DNA of 64,000 nt from positions 1-64,000 of the forward strand of contig NZ_PGVF01000031.1 of the NCBI RefSeq assembly GCF_002860285.1, in the 5' to 3' direction. Below are positions 15,346 to 23,408 of the stretch, piece by piece. How positions within the stretch are numbered: position 1 is the first letter of the stretch; every line of letters starts with the position of its first letter. Position numbers and translations under genes: made by a program. The notes beneath the pieces are model-generated. The model was not told the DNA's origin. It made no database searches and saw only the letters and a program-made list of their open reading frames with translations. Source of the DNA: Bacillus sp. M6-12. Lineage in GTDB: Bacteria; Bacillota; Bacilli; Bacillales; DSM-1321.

Positions 15346-15400
15346 ACAGCGGCTCTTTTCCAATATGACCGGAAAGAGGCCGCTGTTGCTTTTATTTTTC
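15346..15400 (+). terminator. Terminator of metIC
   Basis: Stem AACAGCGGCTCTTT..CC / GG..AAAGAGGCCGCTGTT (one bulge) followed by GCTTTTATTTTT. Confidence 0.8.
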
Positions 15401-15483
15401 TGTACGAATTGTATTAAATTATATTCTTAAAAAGGATATTGAGAAATCCTGCTAAAAAGTCAGGCAGGTTCAGTGGCATTACT

Positions 15484-15565
15484 CGTTAAAATTATTTAAG
15501 GCAAAATCTCATTAATTAGGCGAAACTAATTAATAATTACGCGACAGATTATATTCGCTAACCTT
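15484..15565. repeat. Degenerate phased GC(G)AAA array between metC and moaB
   Basis: GC or CG cores at 15484 (CGTTAAA), 15501 (GCAAAA), 15520 (GCGAAA), 15541 (GCGACA) and 15557 (GCTAAC), spaced 17, 19, 21 and 16, separated by AT-rich segments. It lies in a convergent gap with no gene. Weak by itself, but the layout matches three other gaps in the window. Confidence 0.35.
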
Positions 15566-15597
15566 GAATCCTTCTAATTGGAGCAAGCCTTAAAGGT

Positions 15598-16113
15598 CTA
15601 GTCTAAATCTTTCTGAATTTCTTCCACCACATGGCCTAATTCAGGCAAAATCAGCTTTTCCATTGCAAGCCGAACGGCACCAGTTGAGCCAGGCGCTGCA
15701 AAAATAGCCCGGTTTGCTGCGACTCCGGCAACGGCCCTGGAAAGAAGTGCAGCCGATCCTATATCCTCTGTGTAGCTGAGCATTCTGAACAGCTCGCCAA
15801 AACCTGGTATTTCTTTTTGAAGTACATTTTGCACCGTTTCAATTGTTACGTCGCGTTTGGCTATTCCTGTTCCGCCGTTCGTAAGAATAACTTCCACTTC
15901 CTCATTTTCACAGCCCCGTTGTATCGCAGTTTCAATTTCAGCACTGTCATCCTTGACAATTTCATATAGCTTTACAGCATGGCCGGCCTTCTCTAGCATT
16001 TCGATCATGAGCCTGCCGCTTTTGTCTGTATCCGATGTCCTCGTATCGCTGACCGTTATTACCATACAATTAATCTGTTTCGGTGCATCATTTTTATGCT
16101 GGCTAACGCTCAT
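15598..16113 (-). CDS. moaB: MoaB/MogA-family molybdopterin adenylyltransferase-like protein
   Basis: A 171-residue MoaB-type protein of molybdenum-cofactor synthesis, expected to activate molybdopterin by adenylylation. The motifs TVSDTRTSDTDKSG (residues 19-32) and ILTNGGTGIAKRDVTIE (near 78) are the MoCF-domain signature. No other moa/moe gene is nearby. The start codon overlaps the stop of the upstream EcsC-like gene by one base (TAATG), so the two are co-translated. Confidence 0.92.
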   Translation of the reverse strand: MSVSQHKNDAPKQINCMVITVSDTRTSDTDKSGRLMIEMLEKAGHAVKLYEIVKDDSAEIETAIQRGCENEEVEVILTNGGTGIAKRDVTIETVQNVLQKEIPGFGELFRMLSYTEDIGSAALLSRAVAGVAANRAIFAAPGSTGAVRLAMEKLILPELGHVVEEIQKDLD

Positions 16114-16952
16114 TAATTGTCCCCTCTTTTCTTTAGTAAATAGCGGTATTGGTAATATTTATGGGCAAACTCTGTTATTCCGCGTGTCATTCGGTAATTC
16201 GAGCCGGCTCCTATTGCAACACTTAAAAGAGGCACTCCCTGAAAAAGCTTTTTCCGCAGAATTGTAATAGCCGCAGCCTTCAAAATTTGCTTTAACGGCT
16301 GCTCCAGCCACGAGGCATCCGTCAATTCTTCTTTTCCTTCGTAAAAATAATAATCATCAGCTTTGTTTGTCTCTTGAATCAATTCCTCCCAGCCGTATCC
16401 CTGCAAACGTCTTGGCATTGCTCCGGCCCTGAACACCTTTAGAGCCATAGTCATCTCAAATGGCGTGTTTACCTCGACTCCATATGTCATGGCAACCAGC
16501 TGTACTGCCCTAAGATTAATAACGGTCATGGCAGGGATGTCGCTGCCGAGCAGGACTACTCCGCCTGTTCCGCTGATTCCGCCCTGTGCAAAGGAATACA
16601 GGCGATGACGAGCAATTTGCTGGTCTGCTATGTATTTTAATTGGTCAATCGACAGCTCCCTCATATCATCAATAGAAATAACCTCCGGGCTGAATACCCT
16701 TGCTGAAGACAATAACCGTTCTCTCGCATCCAACTGGATCTGTGAGCTCTGCACCATGGCATGCAAGTGAAACAGCCAGCTGTCGAGCTTTGCAAAAAAT
16801 TGTGCCCTTATCTCTTCCGGTAAGAGTAAAAAAGTTTGCTCCAGCCATTTTTCATAAAGAATTTCCAAATCTGTTGGTTCATATTGAAACAGCTTCTCTT
16901 CCCAGCCGCTGATTTCATTCCAAATCAATGTTTCACGTTCAGTTAACGCCAT
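16113..16952 (-). CDS. EcsC-family protein
   Basis: A 279-residue protein with an EcsC-like core. The hallmark is a small-residue-rich segment GGISGTGGVVLLGSDIPAMT near residue 150, followed by NLRAVQLVAMTYGVEV. Near the C-terminus is a second hydrophobic stretch (GVPLLSVAIGAGSNYRMTRG). EcsC proteins in bacilli are linked to ABC-transporter and secretion functions, but the molecular role is unclear. The start at MALTERET is supported by GGGGGGATTGG; an earlier Met would leave no ribosome-binding site. Coupled to moaB by TAATG, though no functional link is known. Confidence 0.8.
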   Translation of the reverse strand: MALTERETLIWNEISGWEEKLFQYEPTDLEILYEKWLEQTFLLLPEEIRAQFFAKLDSWLFHLHAMVQSSQIQLDARERLLSSARVFSPEVISIDDMRELSIDQLKYIADQQIARHRLYSFAQGGISGTGGVVLLGSDIPAMTVINLRAVQLVAMTYGVEVNTPFEMTMALKVFRAGAMPRRLQGYGWEELIQETNKADDYYFYEGKEELTDASWLEQPLKQILKAAAITILRKKLFQGVPLLSVAIGAGSNYRMTRGITEFAHKYYQYRYLLKKRGDN

Positions 16953-17111
16953 ATCCAATCCCCCCAAAACCAATTGGCTGATTCTACCTGTAGTATAGCA
17001 TAATAGAGCTTTTCCGGTCTTTCATTTACAGTGCACACCAAACCATACTTTAAAAACCAGGATAGTTTCAATTTGAACTGTACATCATAGTCTTTGGGGA
17101 GGTGAAAAAAC

Positions 17112-17321
17112 ATGAACAATCAAAAAAATGGAAACGGTGCTGCACGCAATGTAGCTGAAAGGGTAAAAGATGGTGCAGATGTAGCATTTGACGCTGCCAA
17201 AAATTCTATTCAGGCTACCGAAGACATTGCCATGACTGCTGTAGATAAAACTGCAGACGTCATTGATCAAACAACCAATAGTGTAAGCAATGCAATGGGT
17301 AATCAGCAGAATCGCAGATAA
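17112..17321 (+). CDS. Small hydrophilic helical protein
   Basis: A 69-residue protein, rich in Ala, Asp, Asn and Thr, without hydrophobic segments. Repeated patterns (VAERVKDGADVAFDAAKNS, VDKTADVIDQTTNSVSNAM) suggest an amphipathic helix similar to LEA or YtxH-like stress proteins; that is inference. GGGGAGGTG lies 7 bases before ATG and a compact terminator follows, so it is a convincing single-gene unit. Confidence 0.75.
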   Translation: MNNQKNGNGAARNVAERVKDGADVAFDAAKNSIQATEDIAMTAVDKTADVIDQTTNSVSNAMGNQQNRR

Positions 17322-17324
17322 TAC

Positions 17325-17349
17325 AAAAACGCCATTTTTGGCGTTTTTT
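17325..17349 (+). terminator. Terminator of the 69-residue gene
   Basis: AAAACGCC ATTTTT GGCGTTTTTT directly after the stop codon. Confidence 0.8.
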
Positions 17350-17451
17350 GTTTAACTTTTAAATAACCTCCAACTTGCTTTGAGATCATCAAGAAGGTTT
17401 TTAATCCAGCAATTGAGAGCGGCATGATCTTTTGGCTTCGTAATGTTTCCT

Positions 17452-17473
17452 AAAAAAGAGGCTTTATAGCCCC
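17452..17473 (-). terminator. Terminator of the 48-residue gene
   Basis: On the minus strand GGGGCT / AGCCTC followed by TTTTTTA starts immediately after the TAA stop. Confidence 0.6.
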
Positions 17474-17620
17474 TTACTCCTGCTTCATACTATTTGTGGT
17501 TTTCATTTCGTTTGCCTCTTCAGAAGCCATTATTTCAGAAGCTCTATCCTTATATGTTCCATAGTGGAAATCGGTTAATTTACCTGTATCTTTTGGCTGA
17601 CTCGTTTGCTTATTTTCCAT
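17474..17620 (-). CDS. Small hypothetical protein, 48 residues
   Basis: Product starts MENKQTSQPKDTGKLTDFHY and ends in SMKQE. It is polar, with no cysteine or membrane segment. The ribosome-binding site GAGGGTGGTG lies just before ATG and a hairpin with a T-run follows the stop at once. These flanking signals and codon-like composition make it a probable gene, though I cannot name a family. It lies between the 69-residue gene and ackA. Confidence 0.6.
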   Translation of the reverse strand: MENKQTSQPKDTGKLTDFHYGTYKDRASEIMASEEANEMKTTNSMKQE

Positions 17621-17730
17621 TTCACCACCCTCATTTCCTCATAAGACTAAATAGTTTTAGAGGCGAGAAAAAATATTCATACATGTTTACCAAGTAAAAT
17701 TTACCCATTGATTTATATAATTTATTTGGT

Positions 17731-17786
17731 AAAAAAACACAACCTTCTAAAATGTCTGAGAACATGACAGAAGGTTGTGTTTTTTG
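17731..17786 (-). terminator. Terminator of ackA
   Basis: Stem AACACAACCTTCT / AGAAGGTTGTGTT with T-rich flanks on both strands, about 20 bases after the ackA stop. Confidence 0.8.
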
Positions 17787-17804
17787 ATTGATTATAAGTT
17801 GGGA

Positions 17805-18995
17805 TTAAATTCCGGATTTTCTTAAAACATCCCGGGCAATCATAACTTCTTCATTTGTCGGGATAACCATAACTTTAACAGGTGAGTGAGGATAACTGAT
17901 AAATGCTTCCTCGCCTCGGGTTCTGTTAAGTGCAGGATCCCAATAGATACCCATAAACTCAAGGCCACGAAGAATTTTTGCACGGATTGTTTCACTGTTT
18001 TCACCAATTCCTGCTGTAAAAATAACAGCATCTACTCCGCTCATTCTTGCTGCATAAGACCCGATGTACTTATGGATACGTCCGGCGAATACTTCCAAAG
18101 CCAGCTCTGCTCGCTCATTGCCTTTTTCAGCCTCTATTTCGATATCGCGAAGATCACTTGAGAAACCGGAAACAGCAAGCATGCCGCTTTCCTTATTAAG
18201 GACATCTAGCACTTCATCAGCCGTCTTTCCTGTCTTCTCCATAATAAATGGGATCAGAGCTGGGTCAATGTTTCCAGAACGGGTACCCATTGTCACTCCT
18301 GCTAGTGGTGTAAAGCCCATCGAAGTATCGATCGACTTTCCGCCTTCAATTGCAGCGATACTGGCTCCGTTGCCCAGATGGCATGAAATCAGCCGCAGCT
18401 GTTCAAGTGGGCGTCCAAGCATTTCAGCTGCACGCTGCGAAACATATTTATGTGAAGTTCCATGGAAACCATATTTACGGATTCCGTAATTTTTATAGTA
18501 TTCGTATGGAAGGCTGTATAAATAAGAGCTTCCAGGCATTGTTTGGTGGAATGCCGTGTCAAAGACCGCTACGGCTGGAACGTTCCCTAAAATTTGCTGG
18601 AATGCTTTAATGCCGGTAATATTCGCAGGATTATGAAGAGGGGCTAAATCAGAAAGATTTTCGATTTGTTCCAGTACTTCATCTGTAATCAGCGCAGAAT
18701 CAGTAAAGATTTCACCGCCATGGACCACCCTGTGGCCAACCCCATCAATTTCATCAAATGATTGAATGATGCCATGCTTTGTCAGCTTTTCAAGCAATAG
18801 CTTAACAGCAACTTCATGATTAGGAATATAAGTAACTTCTTTTATTTTTTCATCCCCAACGGAGATGGTAAAAACCGCATCATTTAAACCGATTCGTTCA
18901 ACAAGCCCTTTTGTAATGACTCCCTCGCTTGGCATTTCGAAAAGCTGGAACTTTAAAGAAGAACTTCCTGCATTAATGGCTATGATTTTTGACAT
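17805..18995 (-). CDS. ackA: Acetate kinase
   Basis: Interconverts acetyl phosphate plus ADP with acetate plus ATP; carries out overflow acetate excretion together with phosphotransacetylase. 396 residues from MSKIIAINAGSSS, as in B. subtilis; AAAGGAGCGG lies 5 bases upstream, so the longer in-frame extension is rejected. Signature 1 NAGSSSLKFQLF and signature 2 GFHGTSHKYVS are intact, as is the catalytic-region GTRSGNIDPA. A promoter and a cre box centred at -56 (separate entries) predict CcpA-dependent activation by glucose. Confidence 0.97.
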   Translation of the reverse strand: MSKIIAINAGSSSLKFQLFEMPSEGVITKGLVERIGLNDAVFTISVGDEKIKEVTYIPNHEVAVKLLLEKLTKHGIIQSFDEIDGVGHRVVHGGEIFTDSALITDEVLEQIENLSDLAPLHNPANITGIKAFQQILGNVPAVAVFDTAFHQTMPGSSYLYSLPYEYYKNYGIRKYGFHGTSHKYVSQRAAEMLGRPLEQLRLISCHLGNGASIAAIEGGKSIDTSMGFTPLAGVTMGTRSGNIDPALIPFIMEKTGKTADEVLDVLNKESGMLAVSGFSSDLRDIEIEAEKGNERAELALEVFAGRIHKYIGSYAARMSGVDAVIFTAGIGENSETIRAKILRGLEFMGIYWDPALNRTRGEEAFISYPHSPVKVMVIPTNEEVMIARDVLRKSGI

Positions 18996-19084
18996 GACAC
19001 CGCTCCTTTGAATTGTGCATATAATCCGATACAGCATCTTAATAGCTTGTGTATTAACGCACAAAATTTCCACTTCAAGTAATC

Positions 19085-19113
19085 ATTTAAACATTGAAGC
19101 TGTTTTTTATCAA
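19085..19113 (-). promoter_or_regulatory. Sigma-A promoter of ackA
   Basis: Minus strand -35 TTGATA (19108-19113), 17-base spacer, -10 TTAAAT (19085-19090); predicted +1 near 19078. Confidence 0.65.
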
Positions 19114-19127
19114 GAACCCGGCAAACA

Positions 19128-19141
19128 TGTTATCGCTTTCA
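19128..19141 (-). promoter_or_regulatory. cre (CcpA operator) activating ackA
   Basis: TGAAAGCGATAACA on the minus strand (TGTTATCGCTTTCA on plus) fits the cre consensus TGWAANCGNTNWCA with one mismatch at most. Its centre is about 56 bases upstream of the predicted +1, an activating position as known for B. subtilis ackA. Confidence 0.75.
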
Positions 19142-19188
19142 TAAGAAAGTAATTATATTCAGAAAGTTCAAGCCCTTTTTAAAAAATA

Positions 19189-20175
19189 TTATTTTTCTTC
19201 CTTAAACCAGATATCCATATCATTCATTACTGTTTGCATTGCTCCGCGATTAGACATCTTTGGCAAACTTACAAGCATTGCTTTTTTCGGAGCCTGGAGA
19301 CCTTCCTTTTTCTTTTGGAGTATTAAAATGCTTTTAGCAGCTGCTTCATTTTTAAATAGGGATATTGGGAGCTGGACCATTCCCTGAATGAAGGTGTATT
19401 CTTTTACAAAACTGTTTAGTTTAGGGGCTTGCTCCGATTCAAAAAGGCTGTTGGGGACAATGAAAAATAAATATCCACCCTCCTTTATATGCCGGACACT
19501 TTGCTCAATAAATAAATGATGGGCGTACGAGTGCCCTTTATCAGCCTGCATTTCGTAATCTGCGGCCCGCACATCATTCGGATAATATCCGACTGGCAAA
19601 TCACTGACCACCACATCCACCGGGTCTACAAAAAGCGGATCCAAACTGTCCTGATTGAAAAACTGGACAGACTGCTCCTGCAGGTTCGCTCCGACGTATG
19701 ATAGCCTGATCAGGGTTTCGTCCACATCAGATCCAACCGCATGAACATCTTTATCGGACAAGTGATTCATCACAGTGAATAGCAGATTCCCAGTACCAAC
19801 GGCAGGATCAAGAAGAGTAAAGGCAGCAATTTTACTCATAAATTTCCCCGCTAAATAACTCACAAACATTCCTACAGCATCTGGAGTCATTTGATGATTT
19901 GGCTGGATATTTTGCTGCATTCCCTTTAAAATAGCAAGCTGAAAGCTTTTGCGTATTTCTTCCTTGCTAAATTTCTCTATCTTAATTTCTCCGTAATGCT
20001 TTTGCAGATGCTTACGATTCAGTTCACTGATTTCATCCTGAATTACATCACCGTGGAAAATATTCTCCCCAGTTTCGGCTAGTGCTTCCAGATAGGTGCA
20101 ATCCAATTCTTCTTGTAATATATTTGCAGTTTCGTCAAATACGCGAAACAATTCTTCAATCGGGGTAAAATTCAC
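19189..20175 (-). CDS. ytxK: YtxK class I SAM-dependent methyltransferase
   Basis: A 328-residue N6-adenine-methylase-like protein of unknown target. A helical N-terminal region precedes the Rossmann domain (TLLDPAVGTGNLLFTV near residue 115). The catalytic-type motif SDLPVGYYP near residue 190 stands where (N/D)PPY is found in DNA methylases. The start is GTG at VNFTPIEEL, chosen because GAGGAGGAAA lies upstream; this gives a length within a residue of B. subtilis YtxK. It sits upstream of ackA and downstream of tpx, the conserved order. It could be a housekeeping methylase; no restriction gene is near. Confidence 0.9.
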   Translation of the reverse strand: MNFTPIEELFRVFDETANILQEELDCTYLEALAETGENIFHGDVIQDEISELNRKHLQKHYGEIKIEKFSKEEIRKSFQLAILKGMQQNIQPNHQMTPDAVGMFVSYLAGKFMSKIAAFTLLDPAVGTGNLLFTVMNHLSDKDVHAVGSDVDETLIRLSYVGANLQEQSVQFFNQDSLDPLFVDPVDVVVSDLPVGYYPNDVRAADYEMQADKGHSYAHHLFIEQSVRHIKEGGYLFFIVPNSLFESEQAPKLNSFVKEYTFIQGMVQLPISLFKNEAAAKSILILQKKKEGLQAPKKAMLVSLPKMSNRGAMQTVMNDMDIWFKEEK

Positions 20176-20435
20176 CGGCTTTTCCTCCTCTATTTTTTCT
20201 TTTTCTATTGTAGCTTTCGGGGAACCTGGACACAAGCTGTATGGCTTTTGCAGTAAAAAGTCGGCTTCTTCCCCTTGTCTAACTACCTGTTGCTGATTTC
20301 CAAATTCTATAGAGGCTCTGCAAAATGATTAAGCAGTAAAGTAAAATACAGCGCAAGTTTGGGATCCATCCCGACTGCTGCCGAAACAGCAGCACATGTT
20401 TAGGCGGCAGTACTAAATGATAATTAATTACCAAA
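20176..20435. other. Intergenic region upstream of ytxK
   Basis: About 260 bases without a credible gene. It holds a short stem GCTGC / GCAGC near 20380 and the ytxK upstream region. I see no clear promoter or operator. Confidence 0.4.
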
Positions 20436-20463
20436 GAAAATCCCCGCCAAATTCCGGCGGGGA
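20436..20463 (-). terminator. Terminator of tpx
   Basis: Minus strand TCCCCGCC / GGCGGGGA followed by TTTTCTTT. Confidence 0.8.
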
Positions 20464-20490
20464 CTCTGTCTTTTCATTGCGTCATTTCAA

Positions 20491-20991
20491 TTATTTAGCT
20501 TCTTTTGCTGCTTCAATTGCTGCTTCATAGTCTGGGTGGTTAGTTGCTTCGCTTACATATTCTACGTAAGTCACCTTGTCGCTGCTATCAATAACAAAAA
20601 TAGCACGAGCCAGCAAACGAAGCTCCTGAATATGTACACCGTATGCTTCTCCAAATGATAGATCGCGGTGATCGGAAAGAGTTTGCACGTTCTCAATTCC
20701 TGCAGCTGCACACCAGCGCTTTTGAGCAAATGGAAGGTCTACGCTGATTGTCAGGATTTTTACGTCGCCAAGATTGGATGCTTCTTCATTAAAGCGTCTT
20801 GTTTGAGCGTCACATACACCTGTATCGATAGAAGGAACGACAGAAATTACTCTTACTGACCCTTTCGTATCATTTAAAGTAACCTCTGACATATCATTTG
20901 CCAATACAGTGAAATTTGGTGCCTGGTCCCCAACCTTTACTTCATTTCCTAAAAGTGTAACCGGGTTGTTCTTAAATGTAATGGATGCCAT
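20491..20991 (-). CDS. tpx: Thiol peroxidase
   Basis: Atypical 2-Cys peroxiredoxin that reduces peroxides using thioredoxin; cytoplasmic. 166 residues from MASITFKNNPV, the usual length. The peroxidatic Cys is in PSIDTGVCDAQTRRFNEEA near residue 60 and the resolving Cys in KRWCAAAGIENV near 95. GGGAGG lies upstream of this ATG, so a 48-residue N-terminal extension in frame is rejected. It is flanked by terminators and so is monocistronic. Confidence 0.96.
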   Translation of the reverse strand: MASITFKNNPVTLLGNEVKVGDQAPNFTVLANDMSEVTLNDTKGSVRVISVVPSIDTGVCDAQTRRFNEEASNLGDVKILTISVDLPFAQKRWCAAAGIENVQTLSDHRDLSFGEAYGVHIQELRLLARAIFVIDSSDKVTYVEYVSEATNHPDYEAAIEAAKEAK

Positions 20992-21178
20992 ATTAAAATT
21001 CCTCCCTTTTAACCTATGTACAGTGTCAATGATATTCGGTATACCATCTTTTTGCAATGAAAATACCTTATTTCTCTCCCATGCTGCACTGAGCCAAAAA
21101 CATGCTCCCCATGGATTGCTCATTTCTGTCTGCATAGCATATATTCTTCATTTTTCATTCAAACCCTTTAAATAAATG

Positions 21179-21217
21179 CAAAAAATCCCCTCGGCAAATT
21201 TTGCCGCAGGAGGATTT
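21179..21217 (-). terminator. Terminator of the ytfIJ operon
   Basis: Minus strand AAATCCTCCTGCGGCAAA / TTTGCCG.GGGGATTT (one bulge) followed by TTTTTGC. Confidence 0.75.
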
Positions 21218-21250
21218 GCATTATCAGTAGCTGTTCAGAAATCATGCTAC

Positions 21251-21799
21251 CTAAAAATCATAATCAGTTGATTCATCATCTGAATCACTTTCAGATTTTT
21301 TCTTTTTACTATTTTCATCTTTAGAACCATTTTCCGATTTGTCTTTATTACCCTTACCGTTATCGGAGGATACCCTTTCTTTTTTAGAAGATTGGGAATT
21401 TCCATCTTGCCTTTGTCCATTTTTCGATAGCATGGATTGAATTTTTTCGATGGCCGCGGGGGCCACATCCAGTATTTTATCCAGTAAATGAGTGCTCTGA
21501 TCTAAATGCAGCAGTTTAACTCCCTTTGATCCGACAATTAAAAACGCGATTGGGGTGATGGATACCCCTCCGCCACTTCCTCCGCCGAACGGCTGGTTTT
21601 CCTGGGAACCTCCGCCGCGGCTGTCCATTTTGAATTCGCTTCCTCCCGCTGCAAAACCAAACCCTACTTTTGAAACGGTTAGGATAACACTTCCATCTGG
21701 CGTTTCAACAGGATCCCCGACGATTGTATTGACATCTATCATTTCCTTTAGGTTTTCCATCGCTGTTGTCATTAAACCTTCAATAGGGTGATTCGACAT
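21251..21799 (-). CDS. ytfJ: Sporulation protein YtfJ
   Basis: A 182-residue YtfJ (GerW) family protein; in B. subtilis it is made in the forespore and affects germination. The conserved core includes IEGLMTTAMENLKEMIDVNT, VGDPVETPDGSVILTVSKVG and a glycine-rich loop (GGGSGGG) before VSITPIAFLIVGS. The C-terminal 50 residues are a charged Ser/Lys/Asp tail. The second of two nearby ATGs (MSNHPIEG) is chosen because it is 7 bases from GGAGG. ytfI lies 26 bases upstream in the same operon. Confidence 0.92.
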   Translation of the reverse strand: MSNHPIEGLMTTAMENLKEMIDVNTIVGDPVETPDGSVILTVSKVGFGFAAGGSEFKMDSRGGGSQENQPFGGGSGGGVSITPIAFLIVGSKGVKLLHLDQSTHLLDKILDVAPAAIEKIQSMLSKNGQRQDGNSQSSKKERVSSDNGKGNKDKSENGSKDENSKKKKSESDSDDESTDYDF

Positions 21800-21825
21800 A
21801 TTCATTCCTCCAGCATACTAGACTC

Positions 21826-22494
21826 TCAATCAGCGGCATCAACCGCGGAAAAAGCTTTTGTTTTTGCTTCAGCTTGACCGCTGTTATTTAGCTTATAGAG
21901 CATAATTCCTGCTCGAATAGCCTGCCCGATTCGGAATTGGACTATACAAATAAAGTTAACTTCCAGAAAAGGACGGTTAAATTCTGGGGTAACAGAAAAA
22001 GAAGGTACACAGCTAATGCGAAAAAACCTGCTTATAATCCCAAGCAGAATTCCCTTCAGGGGAAGGAACGTTCCGGCAAGCACAGCTGCCTGGACAGGAT
22101 CTCCAGTTCCAATTTGCGAGTGCCACTGAAATTTCCTGATTCGCACGGCAGCAATGAAATTCTGGATAATGGATAACATGGATGACAAATCCTCCGGTGA
22201 TTCATCATCCAATGCTTTGATCATCCCCTCCAAGGAGAAACGTTTGCTGCCGACTTCCTCTGCTTTTCGGTCTCCGCTTTTTATTTTTTTTGTTAAAGAG
22301 TCTTTGTCCATCACTGGAGCGTATAATTTATATCTTATGATTCCAAATAATGCCTTCAGGACAATAATACATCGGTCCTGCTTTTCCCTGTGACTATATT
22401 TAATTTCAATTTTCACTTTAACTAAAAGAATGAATCCAAACAGCACTAACAATATGGCTGGAATCAGCAGCAGCCAAATCAATAGCTTCACCAC
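21826..22494 (-). CDS. ytfI: YtfI, DUF2953 membrane protein
   Basis: A 222-residue protein with an N-terminal membrane anchor (LLIWLLLIPAILLVLFGFIL) followed by a soluble DUF2953-type domain with SHREKQDRCIIVLKALFG and FQWHSQIGTGDPVQAA. This gene precedes ytfJ in bacilli and its role is unknown, with a sporulation link by association. The C-terminal region (GIISRFFRISCVPSFSVTP) is moderately hydrophobic. Confidence 0.88.
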   Translation of the reverse strand: MVKLLIWLLLIPAILLVLFGFILLVKVKIEIKYSHREKQDRCIIVLKALFGIIRYKLYAPVMDKDSLTKKIKSGDRKAEEVGSKRFSLEGMIKALDDESPEDLSSMLSIIQNFIAAVRIRKFQWHSQIGTGDPVQAAVLAGTFLPLKGILLGIISRFFRISCVPSFSVTPEFNRPFLEVNFICIVQFRIGQAIRAGIMLYKLNNSGQAEAKTKAFSAVDAAD

Positions 22495-22755
22495 CTTTAT
22501 TGGAAAGGAAAGTATAAAAACCCATAAAAAATTTCATTCTTATCCGCAAAAAACAGGATACAGATGAATAGTTTGGCTTTTGATTTGAATCTGTTCTCCC
22601 ATAGCTTCAGCCTTATATCCTTGCTGGAACTTGCAACATTTCCTATGGCAGCAACTGTTCTAGCTTATCCAAACCCTGCCAGCATTCTGCAGCTATGATC
22701 CACTTATACGGCACTTCCGTCTCCGGAGATTTTCATCCATTCATTATCGTCTAAA
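22495..22755. other. Intergenic region between ytfI and yteJ
   Basis: About 260 bases upstream of ytfI and downstream of yteJ. I see no open frame with a ribosome-binding site and no clear promoter; a forespore promoter for ytfI may be here but I could not pick it. Confidence 0.4.
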
Positions 22756-22792
22756 CAAAAAAAAATAAACCTGCTGTAGGACCAGCAGGTTC
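22756..22792 (-). terminator. Terminator of yteJ
   Basis: Minus strand AACCTGCTG / CAGCAGGTT followed by TATTTTTTTTTG. Confidence 0.85.
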
Positions 22793-22815
22793 ATCTATTC
22801 CGATTGTTGGCAGGG

Positions 22816-23397
22816 CTACCGTTTTTCCAAAACCACAGCTGTATCAGCAAAAATGTCATGCAATCCCTGTTTTTTCGGTAAAAAACCAACAATTATATAA
22901 CCAATAAAGGTAGTCTTTGAGATAAATCTTCCGATCAATTCCCTGAATAGCACTGTTCCCCAGGATAGCCTATTTCCCTTCAGACCAACAACTTTGAGAC
23001 CAAATACCATTTTGCCAAGCGTTTGGCCAAGATACTTTGTCATCAATACAAAATACAAATAGAAAACCACTGCAGAAGCGATTGTCACCGGTGAAAAAAT
23101 AGCTGTATCAAAGTGATTCATTCCAGAAGCCTTTAAAAGCGGCTTGAATATAAGCCTGTCTATGCTGCCCACTATAATCAGGTCAAGTACATAAGCCCAA
23201 AAACGCATCCAGAAACCCGCAAATAAGAGACTGCTGTTTTGAGGTTCCTGAGGTGTACTTTCATTTATCCCTATCCGCTCCTCCTCTTCAGCAGAGTTTT
23301 GCATCAAAGGATTTTGGAGAGGAGCTGTTTTGTTTTCCGTTTTTATTTCCTGCTCTGGCTGGCTGCCATCTGTCCAGGTATGATTGTTTTCCGTCAT
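22816..23397 (-). CDS. yteJ: RDD-family membrane protein YteJ
   Basis: A 193-residue protein. Residues 1-60 are polar and acidic. From residue 63 comes the RDD domain, FAGFWMRFWAYVLDLIIVGSID, with two further hydrophobic segments and the LGQTLGKMVFGLKVVG motif. It lies 11 bases after sppA and is the last gene of that unit; in B. subtilis YteJ works with SppA and is thought to restrain its activity. The start has GGGGAGAGAAG upstream. Confidence 0.92.
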   Translation of the reverse strand: MTENNHTWTDGSQPEQEIKTENKTAPLQNPLMQNSAEEEERIGINESTPQEPQNSSLLFAGFWMRFWAYVLDLIIVGSIDRLIFKPLLKASGMNHFDTAIFSPVTIASAVVFYLYFVLMTKYLGQTLGKMVFGLKVVGLKGNRLSWGTVLFRELIGRFISKTTFIGYIIVGFLPKKQGLHDIFADTAVVLEKR

Positions 23398-23408
23398 CTT
23401 CTCTCCCC

